Assembly (NCBI RefSeq): GCF_013415105.1
Contig: NZ_JACCDF010000007.1
Coordinates: forward strand, 124,001 to 188,000
Length of the DNA: 64,000 bases
Direction: 5' to 3'
DNA from: Vreelandella salicampi
GTDB lineage: Bacteria > Pseudomonadota > Gammaproteobacteria > Pseudomonadales > Halomonadaceae
The position numbers and the translations under genes were made by a program. The notes under the pieces are model-generated. The model was not told the origin of the DNA and searched no databases. It worked only from the letters and a program-made list of their open reading frames with translations. Of the stretch, positions 9,877-19,564 are shown one piece after another (the stretch's first letter is position 1; every line of letters starts with the position of its first letter).

Positions 9877-9902
9877 AGACACCCGGGGCTTCCCGGGTGT
9901 CT
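9877..9902 (+). terminator. Intercistronic hairpin between ahpC and ahpF
   Basis: Perfect 11-bp stem (AGACACCCGGG with its complement) around a GCTT loop. No T-run follows, so it is probably an attenuator or RNA-stability element that favours ahpC over ahpF, as is common for this pair. Confidence 0.55.
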
Positions 9903-9971
9903 CCCTTAGCATTTGATTTTTACCCCCACGTCACCCTTTTTATCTTTGCCACCTGCGAGGAAAGCACTGTC

Positions 9972-11528
9972 ATGCTGGACGCTAAACTAAAAAATCAGTT
10001 GAAAGCGTATCTGGAAAAAGTGACTCAACCGTTCGAGATCGTTGCGTCCCTCGATGACGGTGAAAAATCGCGTGAGTTACTTGGCCTTTTGGAAGACATC
10101 AACGGCCTTTCCGATAAGATTTCCCTTTCAACCGACGGTGAAAACGAGCGCACGCCATCGTTTGCCATTAACCGCCCGGGTGAAGAGACCGGCGTGGTGT
10201 TTGCTGGCATTCCCATGGGGCACGAATTCACTTCGCTGGTATTGGCCCTGCTGCAGGTAGGCGGCCACCCGCCAAAGGTCTCCGACGAAGCGCTTGAGCA
10301 GATTAAAGCCCTCGATAGCGAGATGCAGTTTGAAACCTATTACTCGTTATCGTGCCAGAACTGCCCTGACGTGGTGCAAGCGCTTAACTTGCTGGCGATT
10401 TTCAACCCGAAGATTCGTCACACCGCCATTGATGGCGCGCTATTCCAAGACGAAGTGGAAAGCCGCGAGGTCATGTCGGTGCCGAGCATCTTCTTGAACG
10501 GTAAGCCGTTTGACCAGGGTCGCATGACTTTAGAGCAGATTCTTGCCAAGGTTGATACCGGTGCGGCCGAGCGCGACGCCAAAGCGATGAGCGAAAAAGC
10601 CGCGTTTGATACGCTTATTGTCGGCGGCGGCCCAGCTGGCGCTGCAGCGGCAATTTACTCGTCGCGTAAAGGCATCAACACCGGTGTGGCCGCTGAGCGC
10701 TTTGGCGGCCAAGTCGCGGATACCATGGGCATCGAGAACTTCATTTCGGTATCGAAAACCGAAGGCCCGAAGCTGGTTTCTGCCATGGAAGAGCACGTCA
10801 AAGACTACGACGTCGATGTCATGAACCTGCAACGCGCAGTGACGTTCACCCCGGCGGAGCAAGAAGGCGGCCTGCATCAGATTACTTTTGAGTCGGGCGC
10901 CACGCTCAAGAGCAAAACGTTGGTACTGGCCACCGGCGCCCGCTGGCGGGAAATGAACGTCCCCGGTGAGCAGGAATATCGCAACAAAGGCGTGGCGTAC
11001 TGCCCTCACTGCGACGGCCCGCTGTTCAAAGGTAAGCACGTGGCCGTTATCGGCGGCGGTAATTCCGGCGTGGAAGCAGCCATTGATCTAGCGGGTATTG
11101 TCGGCCACGTCACGCTGATTGAGTTCATGGGTGAAATGCGCGCTGACGCCGTGCTGCAGAAAAAGCTTAAGACCCTGTCGAACGTCGACATCATCCTCGA
11201 CGCCCAGACGACCGAGGTCACTGGCGACGGTAGTCGCGTTAACGGCCTAAGCTACAAAGACCGCACCAATGATGAAATCAAACACGTCGAGCTGGACGGT
11301 ATTTTTGTGCAGATCGGCCTCGTACCCAATACCGAGTGGCTCAAAGGCTCGTTGATAGAAATGACCCCACGCGGCGAGATTATTGTCGACGCCCACGGCA
11401 TGACATCAGTGCCCGGGGTATTTGCTGCGGGCGACGTCACCACGGTGCCCTACAAGCAGATCGTCATCGCCATGGGCGAAGGCGCGAAAGCCTCTCTTGG
11501 CGCTTTCGATTATCTCATCCGTCACTAG
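9972..11528 (+). CDS. ahpF: Alkyl hydroperoxide reductase subunit F (AhpF)
   Basis: Flavoprotein NADH:peroxiredoxin reductase of 518 residues that recycles AhpC. An N-terminal double-thioredoxin domain carries the CxxC pair in [14 protein letters not shown] binding follows ([18 protein letters not shown]), then the reductase CxxC in [11 protein letters not shown](P)H binding ([12 protein letters not shown]) and a C-terminal FAD motif ([16 protein letters not shown]). The open frame begins with a GTG at 9897, inside the intercistronic hairpin. The ATG at 9972 follows GAGGAAAG and gives the family N-terminus [11 protein letters not shown], so it is used here. Confidence 0.95.
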   Translation: MLDAKLKNQLKAYLEKVTQPFEIVASLDDGEKSRELLGLLEDINGLSDKISLSTDGENERTPSFAINRPGEETGVVFAGIPMGHEFTSLVLALLQVGGHPPKVSDEALEQIKALDSEMQFETYYSLSCQNCPDVVQALNLLAIFNPKIRHTAIDGALFQDEVESREVMSVPSIFLNGKPFDQGRMTLEQILAKVDTGAAERDAKAMSEKAAFDTLIVGGGPAGAAAAIYSSRKGINTGVAAERFGGQVADTMGIENFISVSKTEGPKLVSAMEEHVKDYDVDVMNLQRAVTFTPAEQEGGLHQITFESGATLKSKTLVLATGARWREMNVPGEQEYRNKGVAYCPHCDGPLFKGKHVAVIGGGNSGVEAAIDLAGIVGHVTLIEFMGEMRADAVLQKKLKTLSNVDIILDAQTTEVTGDGSRVNGLSYKDRTNDEIKHVELDGIFVQIGLVPNTEWLKGSLIEMTPRGEIIVDAHGMTSVPGVFAAGDVTTVPYKQIVIAMGEGAKASLGAFDYLIRH

Positions 11529-11552
11529 CCATTTGGCGCTGAAGGTTTTCCC

Positions 11553-12155
11553 CTAGACGTTGTCCTTGACGTCAGCCCGCTCATCGAGCGGGCTTTTTTT
11601 GGGAAATACGATAGTTTTTCCTTGGCTCGGCAGAATACTACCGTTGACGCTTGCACCTTCATGGCATGCAAAGCTGTTAGTTGAAATAGTCCCTCGCACC
11701 CTAGCGTCCGACATCAACGTGACTCGCTGGCTGGCGTTGATATCGCCTTCTAAATAGCCATCGATGAAGACATGAGCGCTCTCCAAGCTGGCATTGACCA
11801 CGCTGCTTGAAGCAAGCTGAATAAACTGATTTCTCGCAATGACGGCGCCTACCACTCGCCCCTTGATCGACACGCCCTCATTGGCGATGATCTTGCCTTG
11901 GATTTGCGTGGCAACGCCTAAATGACTGCCATCCTGCTGGCTCCCAAGTACCGAACTGGCATCAGGGGCAAGACGGTTATAGGCATCATCAGGCGGCGAA
12001 GTCATGTTAGACGCCAATTCATCATTCACGGCATCAAGAGGCATGGATGTGTCAGCTCTCGCCATCTGATTTTTTTTCTTTTTGCGTTTACCGTCAAATA
12101 TAATCATCGTCATTACCGCAACGCCTATAACGATAAGCCATGTTTCTATCGCCAT
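11553..12155 (-). CDS. Membrane-anchored bactofilin (ZipA-like N-terminal anchor)
   Basis: Polymer-forming cytoskeletal protein, about 200 residues. A single N-terminal membrane helix with a basic stop (MAIETWLIVIGVAVMTMI, then FDGKRKKKK) resembles the N-terminal anchor of ZipA. A flexible acidic linker of about 50 residues follows. The C-terminal right-handed beta-helix domain of the bactofilin family (pfam04519) shows its regular turn pattern (GVSIKGRVVGAVIA, VFIDGYLEGDI, SVNGSILP). The ATG at 12155 removes 11 leader codons and gives the cleaner membrane start. It diverges from a second, soluble bactofilin. The ahpF terminator is embedded in its last codons. Confidence 0.8.
   Translation of the reverse strand: MAIETWLIVIGVAVMTMIIFDGKRKKKKNQMARADTSMPLDAVNDELASNMTSPPDDAYNRLAPDASSVLGSQQDGSHLGVATQIQGKIIANEGVSIKGRVVGAVIARNQFIQLASSSVVNASLESAHVFIDGYLEGDINASQRVTLMSDARVRGTISTNSFACHEGASVNGSILPSQGKTIVFPKKSPLDERADVKDNV
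11574..11600 (+). terminator. Rho-independent terminator of ahpF, inside a bactofilin 3' end
   Basis: Nine-base-pair stem AGCCCGCTC against GAGCGGGCT with a 3-nt loop, followed by seven T on the plus strand. It lies 46 bp after the ahpF stop and within the final codons of the convergent bactofilin gene, where it is read as Lys-Lys-Ser-Pro-Leu-Asp-Glu-Arg. Confidence 0.85.
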
Positions 12156-12221
12156 GAGATGCAACACTCCCAGCCTTTGAATGCCCAATGTCTGTTATAG
12201 CCTGCAAGCCGATAGATTAGC

Positions 12222-12258
12222 GTCAAGAATACGCGGCGAGTAGTCGTGTATTCTTGAC
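12222..12258. promoter_or_regulatory. Inverted repeat in the divergent bactofilin promoter region
   Basis: Perfect 11-bp inverted repeat GTCAAGAATAC / GTATTCTTGAC with a 15-bp spacer, midway between the two divergent bactofilin genes. Each arm carries a TTGAC sequence that could act as a -35 element for the gene on its side. A shared operator that co-regulates both genes is a reasonable inference; the regulator is unknown. Confidence 0.5.
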
Positions 12259-12355
12259 ACTTTGATCAAGCGGTACGCAGCGTAAAGTAAAACTTGCGCA
12301 ACGACCAAGGACTCCACTTCGTCGGCGCGCTGTCTCCAAACCAACAGGATCTCCC

Positions 12356-12961
12356 ATGTTCAGTAAAACCAAATCCCCTGAAACCAAGTCTCTTAACACC
12401 AAGCCAAACACGGCCTACAACGACACGGAAGCTTCCTCACGCGAGCCGACGAAAAGTCTGCCTAGCATTTCGCGTCAAAGCACATCCGTGATTGGCAGCC
12501 ACACCCAGGTTCATGGCGATATCAACAGCGATGAAGACCTCACCATCGAAGGCCAAGTCATCGGTATCGTCACCTGTAAGCAGCATACCGTCACACTCGG
12601 CAGCGATAGCAGCCTAAACGGAGATGTTTACGCGAATACCTTGCGCGTGTCGGGAAAAGTCGAAGGCAATTTGGTCGCGCTGCATAAAGCTATCATTCAT
12701 GAAGGTGCGGATGTCTCTGGCACCATTACCACTCCTAACCTAGTACTGGAAGATGGCAGCATTTTCCAAGGCAGTATTGATATGAATCCCAATAACGAAA
12801 TCTTCACCAGCGTTTTCACATCACAGCAGCAAAAAAACACAACCACGAAGCCGTCACGTGATCATAAGCGCTCAGATGCAGCAGACCCAAAAGAAGACAC
12901 CACTCGCGCTGACGGTGCTGAAAGCAACCCAACCGACGCGAGTGGGAGCAAGCTGGGTTAG
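12356..12961 (+). CDS. Bactofilin family protein (soluble)
   Basis: A 201-residue polymer-forming protein without a membrane segment. A polar Ser/Thr-rich N-tail (1-43) leads into the bactofilin beta-helix (about 44-145: SVIGSHTQVHGDI, LTIEGQVIGIV, SLNGDVYAN, GADVSGTITT). A polar Lys/Asp-rich tail follows. Bactofilins form non-polar filaments that position envelope enzymes. The neighbouring divergent paralogue is membrane-anchored, so the two may co-polymerise, with that protein as the anchor (inference). The last four bases overlap the convergent moeB end. Confidence 0.82.
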   Translation: MFSKTKSPETKSLNTKPNTAYNDTEASSREPTKSLPSISRQSTSVIGSHTQVHGDINSDEDLTIEGQVIGIVTCKQHTVTLGSDSSLNGDVYANTLRVSGKVEGNLVALHKAIIHEGADVSGTITTPNLVLEDGSIFQGSIDMNPNNEIFTSVFTSQQQKNTTTKPSRDHKRSDAADPKEDTTRADGAESNPTDASGSKLG

Positions 12962-13707
12962 TGAGCACATACTGGGCAGGCAGGATCACGGGGCACTTGG
13001 AAGTGGCGCCATCGACCGCTTATACCGTCAAAGGTGGAAAACCCCGTGTGAGCGTATCCGGCGCCACTTAACAACTTGAAGGCTTCAACCGCTTGAAAGC
13101 TGCCTATCAAACCGACCAGCGGCGCCATTACCCCGCTTTCGGCACAGGAGAGCGCTTCATCGCCGCTCTCATCAGGCGGATACAGGCAGGCATAACAAGG
13201 GCATGCCGGATCGCGTGGGTCAAACACCGCGAGCTGGCCGGAAAAACGAATCGCCGCGCCGGAAACCAACGGCACACCTGCCGCCTGGCAGGCCGCGTTA
13301 ATCGCATAGCGGCTTGAGAAACGATCCGTACAATCGAGCACCACATCCACCTTTTCCACCAGTGCCGTGAGCGCATCGCCACCCACGTGCTCACTGATAG
13401 CAACTGCTTCGCACTCAGGGTTTAACGCCTTGGCACTTTTACAAGCCGAGTCGGCTTTGTTGCGCCCTAAGTCTGCCTGCTGATGCGCAATTTGACGCTG
13501 CAGGTTGGATATTTCGACCTCATCGGCATCGGCAATCGTAAGACGACCGACACCGGCAGCGGCAAGATAAAGCGCTACCGGCGACCCGAGCCCGCCAGCA
13601 CCTACCACGAGCGCATGGGCGCTGAGTAAACGCTCTTGCCCGTCGATTTCGACCTCGGGCAGCATAATTTGGCGGCTATAGCGCAGCAGCGCCTGGTCGT
13701 CCATCAT
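12958..13707 (-). CDS. moeB: Molybdopterin-synthase adenylyltransferase / ThiF-HesA E1-like enzyme
   Basis: Rossmann-fold E1-like enzyme of 249 residues that adenylates the C-terminal Gly-Gly of a small sulfur carrier (MoaD or ThiS type). It shows the nucleotide motif VVGAGGLGSPVALYLAAAGVG (35-55), the Asp/Arg motifs (ADADEVEISNLQRQ) and two zinc Cys pairs (CYAC at 171-174, CPVC near the C-terminus). Its position 27 bp after lrp in the prmC cluster matches the prfA-prmC-moeB order of pseudomonads. MoeB and ThiF cannot be separated with certainty. Confidence 0.85.
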   Translation of the reverse strand: MMDDQALLRYSRQIMLPEVEIDGQERLLSAHALVVGAGGLGSPVALYLAAAGVGRLTIADADEVEISNLQRQIAHQQADLGRNKADSACKSAKALNPECEAVAISEHVGGDALTALVEKVDVVLDCTDRFSSRYAINAACQAAGVPLVSGAAIRFSGQLAVFDPRDPACPCYACLYPPDESGDEALSCAESGVMAPLVGLIGSFQAVEAFKLLSGAGYAHTGFSTFDGISGRWRHFQVPRDPACPVCAH

Positions 13708-13734
13708 CGCTTAGCTATCCTCAAGCTTGGTTTT

Positions 13735-14259
13735 TCATACCTTGTCGTCGAGTTCTTCAATATCGGGCACGTGCAGGGTAAAGCTTTCTTTAACTTCTTC
13801 CATCACTACGTAACTTTTTGACTCTTTCACCCCGGGCAGGGTCAACACAACATCGCCGAGCAACTGCCGATAGGCGGACATCTCTGGAATCCGGCACTTT
13901 AAAATGTAATCAAACTGGCCGGAGACTAAATGGCATTCCTGAATCTGCGGCAGTGTCTCGACAGCACGGCGAAACTCGTCAAACACCGCCGGTGATTGGG
14001 TCTCCAGGCTGATTTCAACGAACACTAATAAATTGGCCTTAAGCGCCCGCGGGTCAAGAATGGCTTGATAGCCGCGGATAATGCCAGTGCGCTCTAGCCG
14101 CTTCACGCGCTCTAAACACGGCGTAGTGGAAAGCCCCACTTCAGCGGCCAAATCAACGTAAGAAATACGCGCGTTCTCCTGCAAGCAGCGCAGGATTTTA
14201 AGATCAATGCGGTCCAGCGTTCTGTTTTTGGCTTTCATGGCGGGATCCATTACGGTCAT
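13735..14259 (-). CDS. lrp: Leucine-responsive regulatory protein (Lrp)
   Basis: Feast/famine transcription regulator of 174 residues. The N-terminal AsnC-type helix-turn-helix spans about 15-65 (LDRIDLKILRCLQENARISY, LSTTPCLERVKRLE). A C-terminal RAM ligand-binding domain follows (LVFVEISLETQSP, ECHLVSGQFDYILK, YVVMEEVKES). Resemblance to E. coli Lrp extends through the whole RAM domain, so it is called Lrp rather than a generic AsnC protein. The start ATG overlaps the prmC stop as TAATG. A start at Met-4 or Met-8 is possible. Confidence 0.88.
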   Translation of the reverse strand: MTVMDPAMKAKNRTLDRIDLKILRCLQENARISYVDLAAEVGLSTTPCLERVKRLERTGIIRGYQAILDPRALKANLLVFVEISLETQSPAVFDEFRRAVETLPQIQECHLVSGQFDYILKCRIPEMSAYRQLLGDVVLTLPGVKESKSYVVMEEVKESFTLHVPDIEELDDKV

Positions 14260-15116
14260 TAAATCGGCTTATTGGAACACCCAAGCGTAACGCGTTCGTG
14301 CCCGGCCAAGTCACGCAGGCTTTCAACGTTGTTATAACCGGCTTGACTGAGCGCAGCACGAACGCCACTGGCTTGCGTGTGGCCATGCTCCAACATCAAC
14401 CAGCCCGATACGGCTAAAAACTGGCGCGCGGATGCGACTAAGTGGAGCAAATCGGCCATGCCCTCGCTTCCGGCCACAAGCGCTGAGCGTGGCTCAAAGC
14501 GCACGTCGCCCAGCTTTAAATGCGGGTCATCGGCGGCGATATAGGGAGGGTTACTGACGATAATATCAAAGGTGGGCGTGTTTACCTGTGAGACAAACGC
14601 ACTAAACCAATCACTCCGCTCAAAGCACACGTTGCTAATGCGGAGGGCTTGAGCATTGCGTTTTGCAAGTGTTACCGCCTCAGGCCGAACATCCACGCCA
14701 ACCACGTGCCAATTGGGCCGTTCAGAAGCAAAGGCGAGCGCAATAGCGCCGGTGCCGGTGCCGAGATCGAGCAATGTGCCACTTGGGGTGCTGGCATGCG
14801 CGAGCGCAGCTTCGACGAGAGTTTCGGTATCGGGGCGGGGAATCAGCGTGTCCGGTGAGGTCATCAACGCCAACCCCCAGAACTCGCGCACGCCAATCAG
14901 GTAGGCCACCGGCTCGCCTTGCGCGCGAGCGGCGACGAGGGCGGCAAACCGCGCGCGTTGCCAACGCTCGACATCGCGATCCCCCCAGGTATAAAGCCAG
15001 GTGCGGTCGCGGCCAATCACGTGGCAAAGCAGAACCTCAGCATCGAGGCGAGGCGTCGCGGAACCCGTTTGGGTTAGTCGGGCCGTTGCCTCTGCAAGCA
15101 GCACATCCAGCGTCAT
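14259..15116 (-). CDS. prmC: Peptide chain release factor N5-glutamine methyltransferase (PrmC/HemK)
   Basis: SAM-dependent enzyme of 285 residues that methylates the Gln of the GGQ motif in release factors RF1 and RF2. It has an N-terminal helical domain, the SAM motif [16 protein letters not shown] (116-131) and the catalytic NPPY (189-192). The ATG overlaps the prfA stop (ATGA), coupling the enzyme to its substrate. The paralogue prmB (ribosomal L3 methyltransferase) lies at 41171. Confidence 0.95.
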   Translation of the reverse strand: MTLDVLLAEATARLTQTGSATPRLDAEVLLCHVIGRDRTWLYTWGDRDVERWQRARFAALVAARAQGEPVAYLIGVREFWGLALMTSPDTLIPRPDTETLVEAALAHASTPSGTLLDLGTGTGAIALAFASERPNWHVVGVDVRPEAVTLAKRNAQALRISNVCFERSDWFSAFVSQVNTPTFDIIVSNPPYIAADDPHLKLGDVRFEPRSALVAGSEGMADLLHLVASARQFLAVSGWLMLEHGHTQASGVRAALSQAGYNNVESLRDLAGHERVTLGCSNKPI

Positions 15117-16204
15117 TCGCCGCCCTGTAACGCCGAAAGTTGCTCCGCTTGGTATTCGTGGATCAGCGGGTCAATCACATCATCGAGCTGCTCGCCGCTG
15201 ACGACTTCGTTAAGCTTATAAAGGGTTAAATTGATGCGGTGATCGGTAATCCGCCCTTGGGGGTAGTTATAGGTGCGAATCCGTTCACTGCGATCACCTG
15301 AGCCCACTAGCGAGCGCCGCGCATCTGCTTGCGTCTGGCGCTGGGCATCTTCGGCGCTCTGTTTGAGCTTCGCGGCCAGTAGCGACATCGCTTTGGCGCG
15401 ATTTTTGTGTTGGCTACGCTCTTCTTGGCACTCAACCACCACGCCGCTGGGCAAGTGGGTGATGCGGATGGCAGAATCGGTGGTGTTGACGTGCTGCCCG
15501 CCCGCCCCGCTGGAACGGAAGGTATCCACGCGCAGATCCGAGGGGTTGATATCGATATCGCCCACATCGTCGACTTCGGGCATGACGGCCACAGTGCACG
15601 CCGAGGTGTGAATGCGGCCTTGGGATTCCGTCGCCGGTACGCGCTGCACGCGGTGCGCGCCGGATTCAAACTTTAGCCGCGCGTAAACGCTGTCACCTTT
15701 CACCCGCGAGATGATTTCTTTATAGCCGCCCATTTCACCGTGATTGGCGCTGATCACTTCCACGCGCCAGCCGTGATTTTCGGCATAGCGTGAATACATG
15801 CGGAAAAGATCGCCGGCAAACAGCGCCGCCTCGTCGCCACCGGTGCCAGCGCGCACTTCTAGGAACACGCTGCGACCATCATCAGGGTCTTTCGGCACCA
15901 ACAACCGTTTGAGTTCGATCTCTAGCGCTTCGAGTTTTTCGCGTCCGTCGTCAAGCTCCATTTCCGCCAGCTCGCGCATTTCGGCGTCACTGTCGCGCAC
16001 CAGCTGTTCGGCCCCCTGCATGTCTTTTTCGATGCCACGATAGCGCTGCCAAGCGGCCACAAGTTCGTCTAATTCGGCGTATTCGCGCGAGTAGTCGCGA
16101 AAACGCTTCTGATCCGTGATCACTTCAGGCTCCGCTAGCAGTAGCGCAAGCTCCTCAAAACGTTCGACGAAACTGTCTAGGCGTTGGCGCAGCGTCTCTT
16201 TCAT
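15113..16204 (-). CDS. prfA: Peptide chain release factor 1
   Basis: Release factor of 363 residues that reads UAA and UAG. The tripeptide anticodon Pro-Ala-Thr is at 190-192 ([13 protein letters not shown]). The GGQ catalytic motif is at 235-237 ([15 protein letters not shown]). PAT rather than SPF distinguishes it from RF2. The start overlaps the hemA stop by four bases, and the end overlaps prmC by four, so hemA-prfA-prmC are translated as a coupled unit. Confidence 0.97.
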   Translation of the reverse strand: MKETLRQRLDSFVERFEELALLLAEPEVITDQKRFRDYSREYAELDELVAAWQRYRGIEKDMQGAEQLVRDSDAEMRELAEMELDDGREKLEALEIELKRLLVPKDPDDGRSVFLEVRAGTGGDEAALFAGDLFRMYSRYAENHGWRVEVISANHGEMGGYKEIISRVKGDSVYARLKFESGAHRVQRVPATESQGRIHTSACTVAVMPEVDDVGDIDINPSDLRVDTFRSSGAGGQHVNTTDSAIRITHLPSGVVVECQEERSQHKNRAKAMSLLAAKLKQSAEDAQRQTQADARRSLVGSGDRSERIRTYNYPQGRITDHRINLTLYKLNEVVSGEQLDDVIDPLIHEYQAEQLSALQGGE

Positions 16205-17514
16205 GCGGGCGTATTATCCTTATGGCGGCGTGGGGTCGCGGGTAAATGGGTTTCAAAGGCAGGCTTTGGGGGCATCAGTAAGCGCGGTACCGCTTCAAGC
16301 AGCGCGTGCTCCTCTTTTGAGGACGCATCGCGAATGGCTTGGGTCGGCTGGTGCATCAGCCGGTTGGCAAGCTGGTGAGCCAGGCGCTCCACCACGGCGG
16401 CGGGGTCTTCACCGCGGGCTAAGCGCTCGAGCGCCTGCTCGCGTGACAGATCCCGCAGCGCTTCGCCGTGACGGCGGTACTCGCGAATCAGCTCGCCACC
16501 GTTACGGATGCGCCGCTCGTGCTGCCAATGGCTAACGCCGTGTTCGATCAACGATTCGGCTTGGTCGGCGGCGACCTGGCGATGGCGACGATTTTCTTCG
16601 ATAACTTCTTGCAGATCGTCAACGGTATACAGGAAGACATCGGCAAGCTCGCCCACTTCGGGTTCGATATCCCGGGGGACGGCAATATCCACCATGAACA
16701 CCGGCCGGTGGCGGCGCTTTTTCAGTGCGCGCTCCATCATCCCTTTCCCTACGATCGGCAGCGGTGAGGCGGTTGATGAAATCACGATATCCGCCTCAGC
16801 CAGCGCCTCGGGAATTTCCGTCAGGGTAATAGCCTCGCCACCGAGGGCGACGGAGATATTTTCGGCGCGCGCGCGAGTCCGGTTGGCAACCGTCAGCTTA
16901 CGCACGCCGGCCTCGTGTAAATGCCGCGCCACCAGCTCAATCGTTTCGCCAGCGCCAATTAGCAGCGCACGGGAGCGACTAAAGTCATCGAAGATTCGGC
17001 TGGCCATGCTCACTGCCGCATACGCCACAGACACCGGATTTTTGCCAATACCGGTTTCGGTTCGCACCTGTTTAGCGATAGCGAAAGTATGCTGAAAAAG
17101 CCGCTCAAGCTCGCCGCCCAAACCGCGCGCTTGGCGGGCCTGCTGGTAGGCGTCTTTAAGCTGCCCGAGTATTTGCGGCTCACCCAACACCATCGAATCC
17201 AGCCCCACCGCCACGCGCATCAAGTGGCGTGCCGCATCGTTATCGAGGTAGTGATAGGCGCAGCGGGCTAAGTCGTCCACACGCAAGTTGTGAAAACGCC
17301 CCAACCAGTTAAGCACGATTTGCTCGCCAGCTGCGTCGGTAACGCAGTAGAGCTCCGTGCGGTTACAGGTCGACAGCACCGCGGCTTCGCTAATTTGTGG
17401 CAGGCTACACAGTTCTTCCAGCGCGCAATCTAATTGCGCCGGTGTAAAAGCCACCTGCTCACGTACGGCGACCGTGGCGGTACGATGATTAATTCCCAGG
17501 GCAAGAAGCGTCAT
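16201..17514 (-). CDS. hemA: Glutamyl-tRNA reductase
   Basis: NADPH-dependent reductase that converts glutamyl-tRNA to glutamate-1-semialdehyde, the first step of tetrapyrrole synthesis by the C5 route. Of its 437 residues, the catalytic nucleophile Cys50 lies in [10 protein letters not shown] and the conserved [13 protein letters not shown] near 135. The NADPH fold follows ([17 protein letters not shown]), then a C-terminal dimerisation helix. It is the first gene of the hemA-prfA-prmC-lrp-moeB cluster. The promoter lies in the 171-bp gap shared with the divergent TPR lipoprotein gene. Confidence 0.96.
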   Translation of the reverse strand: MTLLALGINHRTATVAVREQVAFTPAQLDCALEELCSLPQISEAAVLSTCNRTELYCVTDAAGEQIVLNWLGRFHNLRVDDLARCAYHYLDNDAARHLMRVAVGLDSMVLGEPQILGQLKDAYQQARQARGLGGELERLFQHTFAIAKQVRTETGIGKNPVSVAYAAVSMASRIFDDFSRSRALLIGAGETIELVARHLHEAGVRKLTVANRTRARAENISVALGGEAITLTEIPEALAEADIVISSTASPLPIVGKGMMERALKKRRHRPVFMVDIAVPRDIEPEVGELADVFLYTVDDLQEVIEENRRHRQVAADQAESLIEHGVSHWQHERRIRNGGELIREYRRHGEALRDLSREQALERLARGEDPAAVVERLAHQLANRLMHQPTQAIRDASSKEEHALLEAVPRLLMPPKPAFETHLPATPRRHKDNTPA

Positions 17515-17685
17515 GCGTTATGCGTCTTCGCTCGTGTGTCAGTCTTAAACGTGTGGGTATCGGCTTGCTCAGCAAGCTAATCGGGCCAATATTCTATCAC
17601 AGCCCACCTTGATCTGACGCGTACCACTTTGCCATCACCGAGCAAGCCGCTATGCTGAGCATCCGGCCACCGAATCGAGACACGC

Positions 17686-19467
17686 ATGCCACTTCGCTTG
17701 AGAGCCTTGAATATCGCCCTACTACCGCTTGGGGCCGCGACAATTTTACTCAGCGGCTGTCAGCTGGCGCCTCCTTTTGGCGGCAGTGGCGCTGACAACG
17801 CGCTCGTAAGCGATCCCATGCTGTCGGCTCCACCTATCACCCGTGGGCTAGATGCAAAGGGATTAAGCACGCTACTCACGGCGGAACTCGCCGGCCAGCG
17901 CGGCAACTACCAAGTCGCCGCGCAAGGCTACATGGACGCTTCTCAGCGCTACCCCAGCTCAGCCCTTGGCGAGCGTGCCACGTTTGCCGCCCGCTTTAGC
18001 GAATCGCCCGAGCTACTGCAAGCGGCCGCCGAGCGCTGGCGCGAACTCGCCCCCAGCGATACCGCGCCTAGCCGCCTTTTGGCCGCAATCATGCTACAGC
18101 AAGGGCGTTGGGCAGAAAGCCTTGAACAGCGTTTAGCGGTGACCCACGCCGGTGACAACGGCGAATTGACTGCCCTTGCTGAGCTTGCCGTGGCCGATGG
18201 TGCTCCACTTGAGCCGCTGCTCATTCGCCTGCGCGAGCACCTTGCCACCCCAAATGCTGAAGCCCTGCCCCATCACAGCGATGCCCTAATGGCCACCGCG
18301 CTTATCGAGGCAAGCGTAGGGGAAACACAAGCCGCCCGGCAGCGCTTAGAAAAGGCGCAAGCATTAAGCCCGGATGCCCTACCCCTTTGGCTCGCCAAGG
18401 CGCGCTTGGCATTAGAGACCGAAGAGTACGCCGAGGCCCGTCAAGCGGCCAAACGTGGACTTGAACTTAACCCCGGCGATGTACGCTTTATTTTGCTTCT
18501 CGCCCAAGCTGAAATTCGCCTTAACAATATCAGCGCCGCAGAAGCACAAACCGATGCGCTGCTTGCAAGCCATGGCGGCAGCCATGATTTGCGTCTCGCG
18601 CTCGCTCAACTCTATTTAGAAGAAGGGCACAGCGCCCCGGCAAGACGTTTGCTTCAGCCGTTGATCGGCCAGGGTGACATCCCCAATTTGGCCTACTACC
18701 TGCTCGGCGCCATCGCCGAGGCTGAAGGCGAGGTGGATAACGCCCTTCTTTACTATCGCCAGGTAAGTGAGGGGGAAGAGTTCATCCCCGCCCGCGCTAA
18801 CGCCGCCCGCATGCTCGTTGCAGAAGACCGCCTGTTGGATGCCCGCGCCTTTTTGCGTATTGAGCGAATGCGCTTTGATCAGCAGTTCAATGCGCTGCTC
18901 ATGCTAGAAGTCCAAATGCTCGATGAGTTGGGCCAAACGGATGAAGCCGATGCCCTACTTAATCGCGAGATTGAGCGCACACCGGACGATAATACCCTTT
19001 TATACCAGCGGGCGATGCGCGCCTGGGGAGACGGCGACCTCACGCAAATGGAAGCCGACATTAAGCAGATCTTACAAAATGACCCCGACGATGCCATGGC
19101 CCTCAACGCCCTGGGCTATACGCTTGCCGATGAAAACGTCCCCGGACGCCTTGACGAAGCACAGGAGATGATAGAGCGCGCGCATGAACTCGATCCCGAT
19201 AATCCGGCGGTCATGGATAGCCTCGGCTGGGTGTATTATCGCCAAGGCGAACTTGAACGCGCTTTACCGTGGCTCGAGCGCGCCTACGCCCAAATTCCCG
19301 ATCAAGAAATTGCCGCGCACTTAGCCGAGGTATTGCACGGACTGGGGCGCGTGGAGCAAGCCCGGGCGATTCTGATGGAAGCAATGACCTATAACCGCGA
19401 GCACCCTGTTATTGACGCACTGTTAAAACGTCATCCAGAGCTTGCTCCACAAGACTATCAGCCTTAG
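17686..19467 (+). CDS. TPR-repeat lipoprotein
   Basis: A 593-residue protein with a lipoprotein signal (LLSGC lipobox at about residues 21-25) and at least a dozen degenerate tetratricopeptide repeats. The clearest are near the C-terminus (DAMALNALGYTLADENVPG, PAVMDSLGWVYYRQGELERA). Its conserved place upstream of lolB-ispE, divergent from hemA, is the same in pseudomonads, where it is annotated only as a TPR protein. Anchoring to the outer membrane and a scaffold role in envelope assembly are inferences. Confidence 0.85.
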   Translation: MPLRLRALNIALLPLGAATILLSGCQLAPPFGGSGADNALVSDPMLSAPPITRGLDAKGLSTLLTAELAGQRGNYQVAAQGYMDASQRYPSSALGERATFAARFSESPELLQAAAERWRELAPSDTAPSRLLAAIMLQQGRWAESLEQRLAVTHAGDNGELTALAELAVADGAPLEPLLIRLREHLATPNAEALPHHSDALMATALIEASVGETQAARQRLEKAQALSPDALPLWLAKARLALETEEYAEARQAAKRGLELNPGDVRFILLLAQAEIRLNNISAAEAQTDALLASHGGSHDLRLALAQLYLEEGHSAPARRLLQPLIGQGDIPNLAYYLLGAIAEAEGEVDNALLYYRQVSEGEEFIPARANAARMLVAEDRLLDARAFLRIERMRFDQQFNALLMLEVQMLDELGQTDEADALLNREIERTPDDNTLLYQRAMRAWGDGDLTQMEADIKQILQNDPDDAMALNALGYTLADENVPGRLDEAQEMIERAHELDPDNPAVMDSLGWVYYRQGELERALPWLERAYAQIPDQEIAAHLAEVLHGLGRVEQARAILMEAMTYNREHPVIDALLKRHPELAPQDYQP

Positions 19468-19476
19468 CCACTCTGT

Positions 19477-19510
19477 TTTTAGTCGCGATGTTTTTAGTCG
19501 CGATGTTTTT
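19477..19510 (+). repeat. Short tandem repeat before lolB
   Basis: A 17-bp unit (tttttagtcgcgatgtt-like) occurs twice in tandem, followed by a partial third copy. It lies in the gap between the TPR gene stop and the lolB ribosome site. It keeps no reading frame in the chosen gene model; polymerase slippage is a likely origin. Confidence 0.5.
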
Positions 19511-19564
19511 AGACACTATGCTCTTAGGCAACATGCGCACTTAGACCCTATTGAAGGAGTCATT

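Noticed and set aside
9897-9971. GTG at 9897 as the ahpF start
   Set aside because: It lies within the intercistronic hairpin and adds 25 residues unlike AhpF; the ATG at 9972 has a ribosome site and the family N-terminus.
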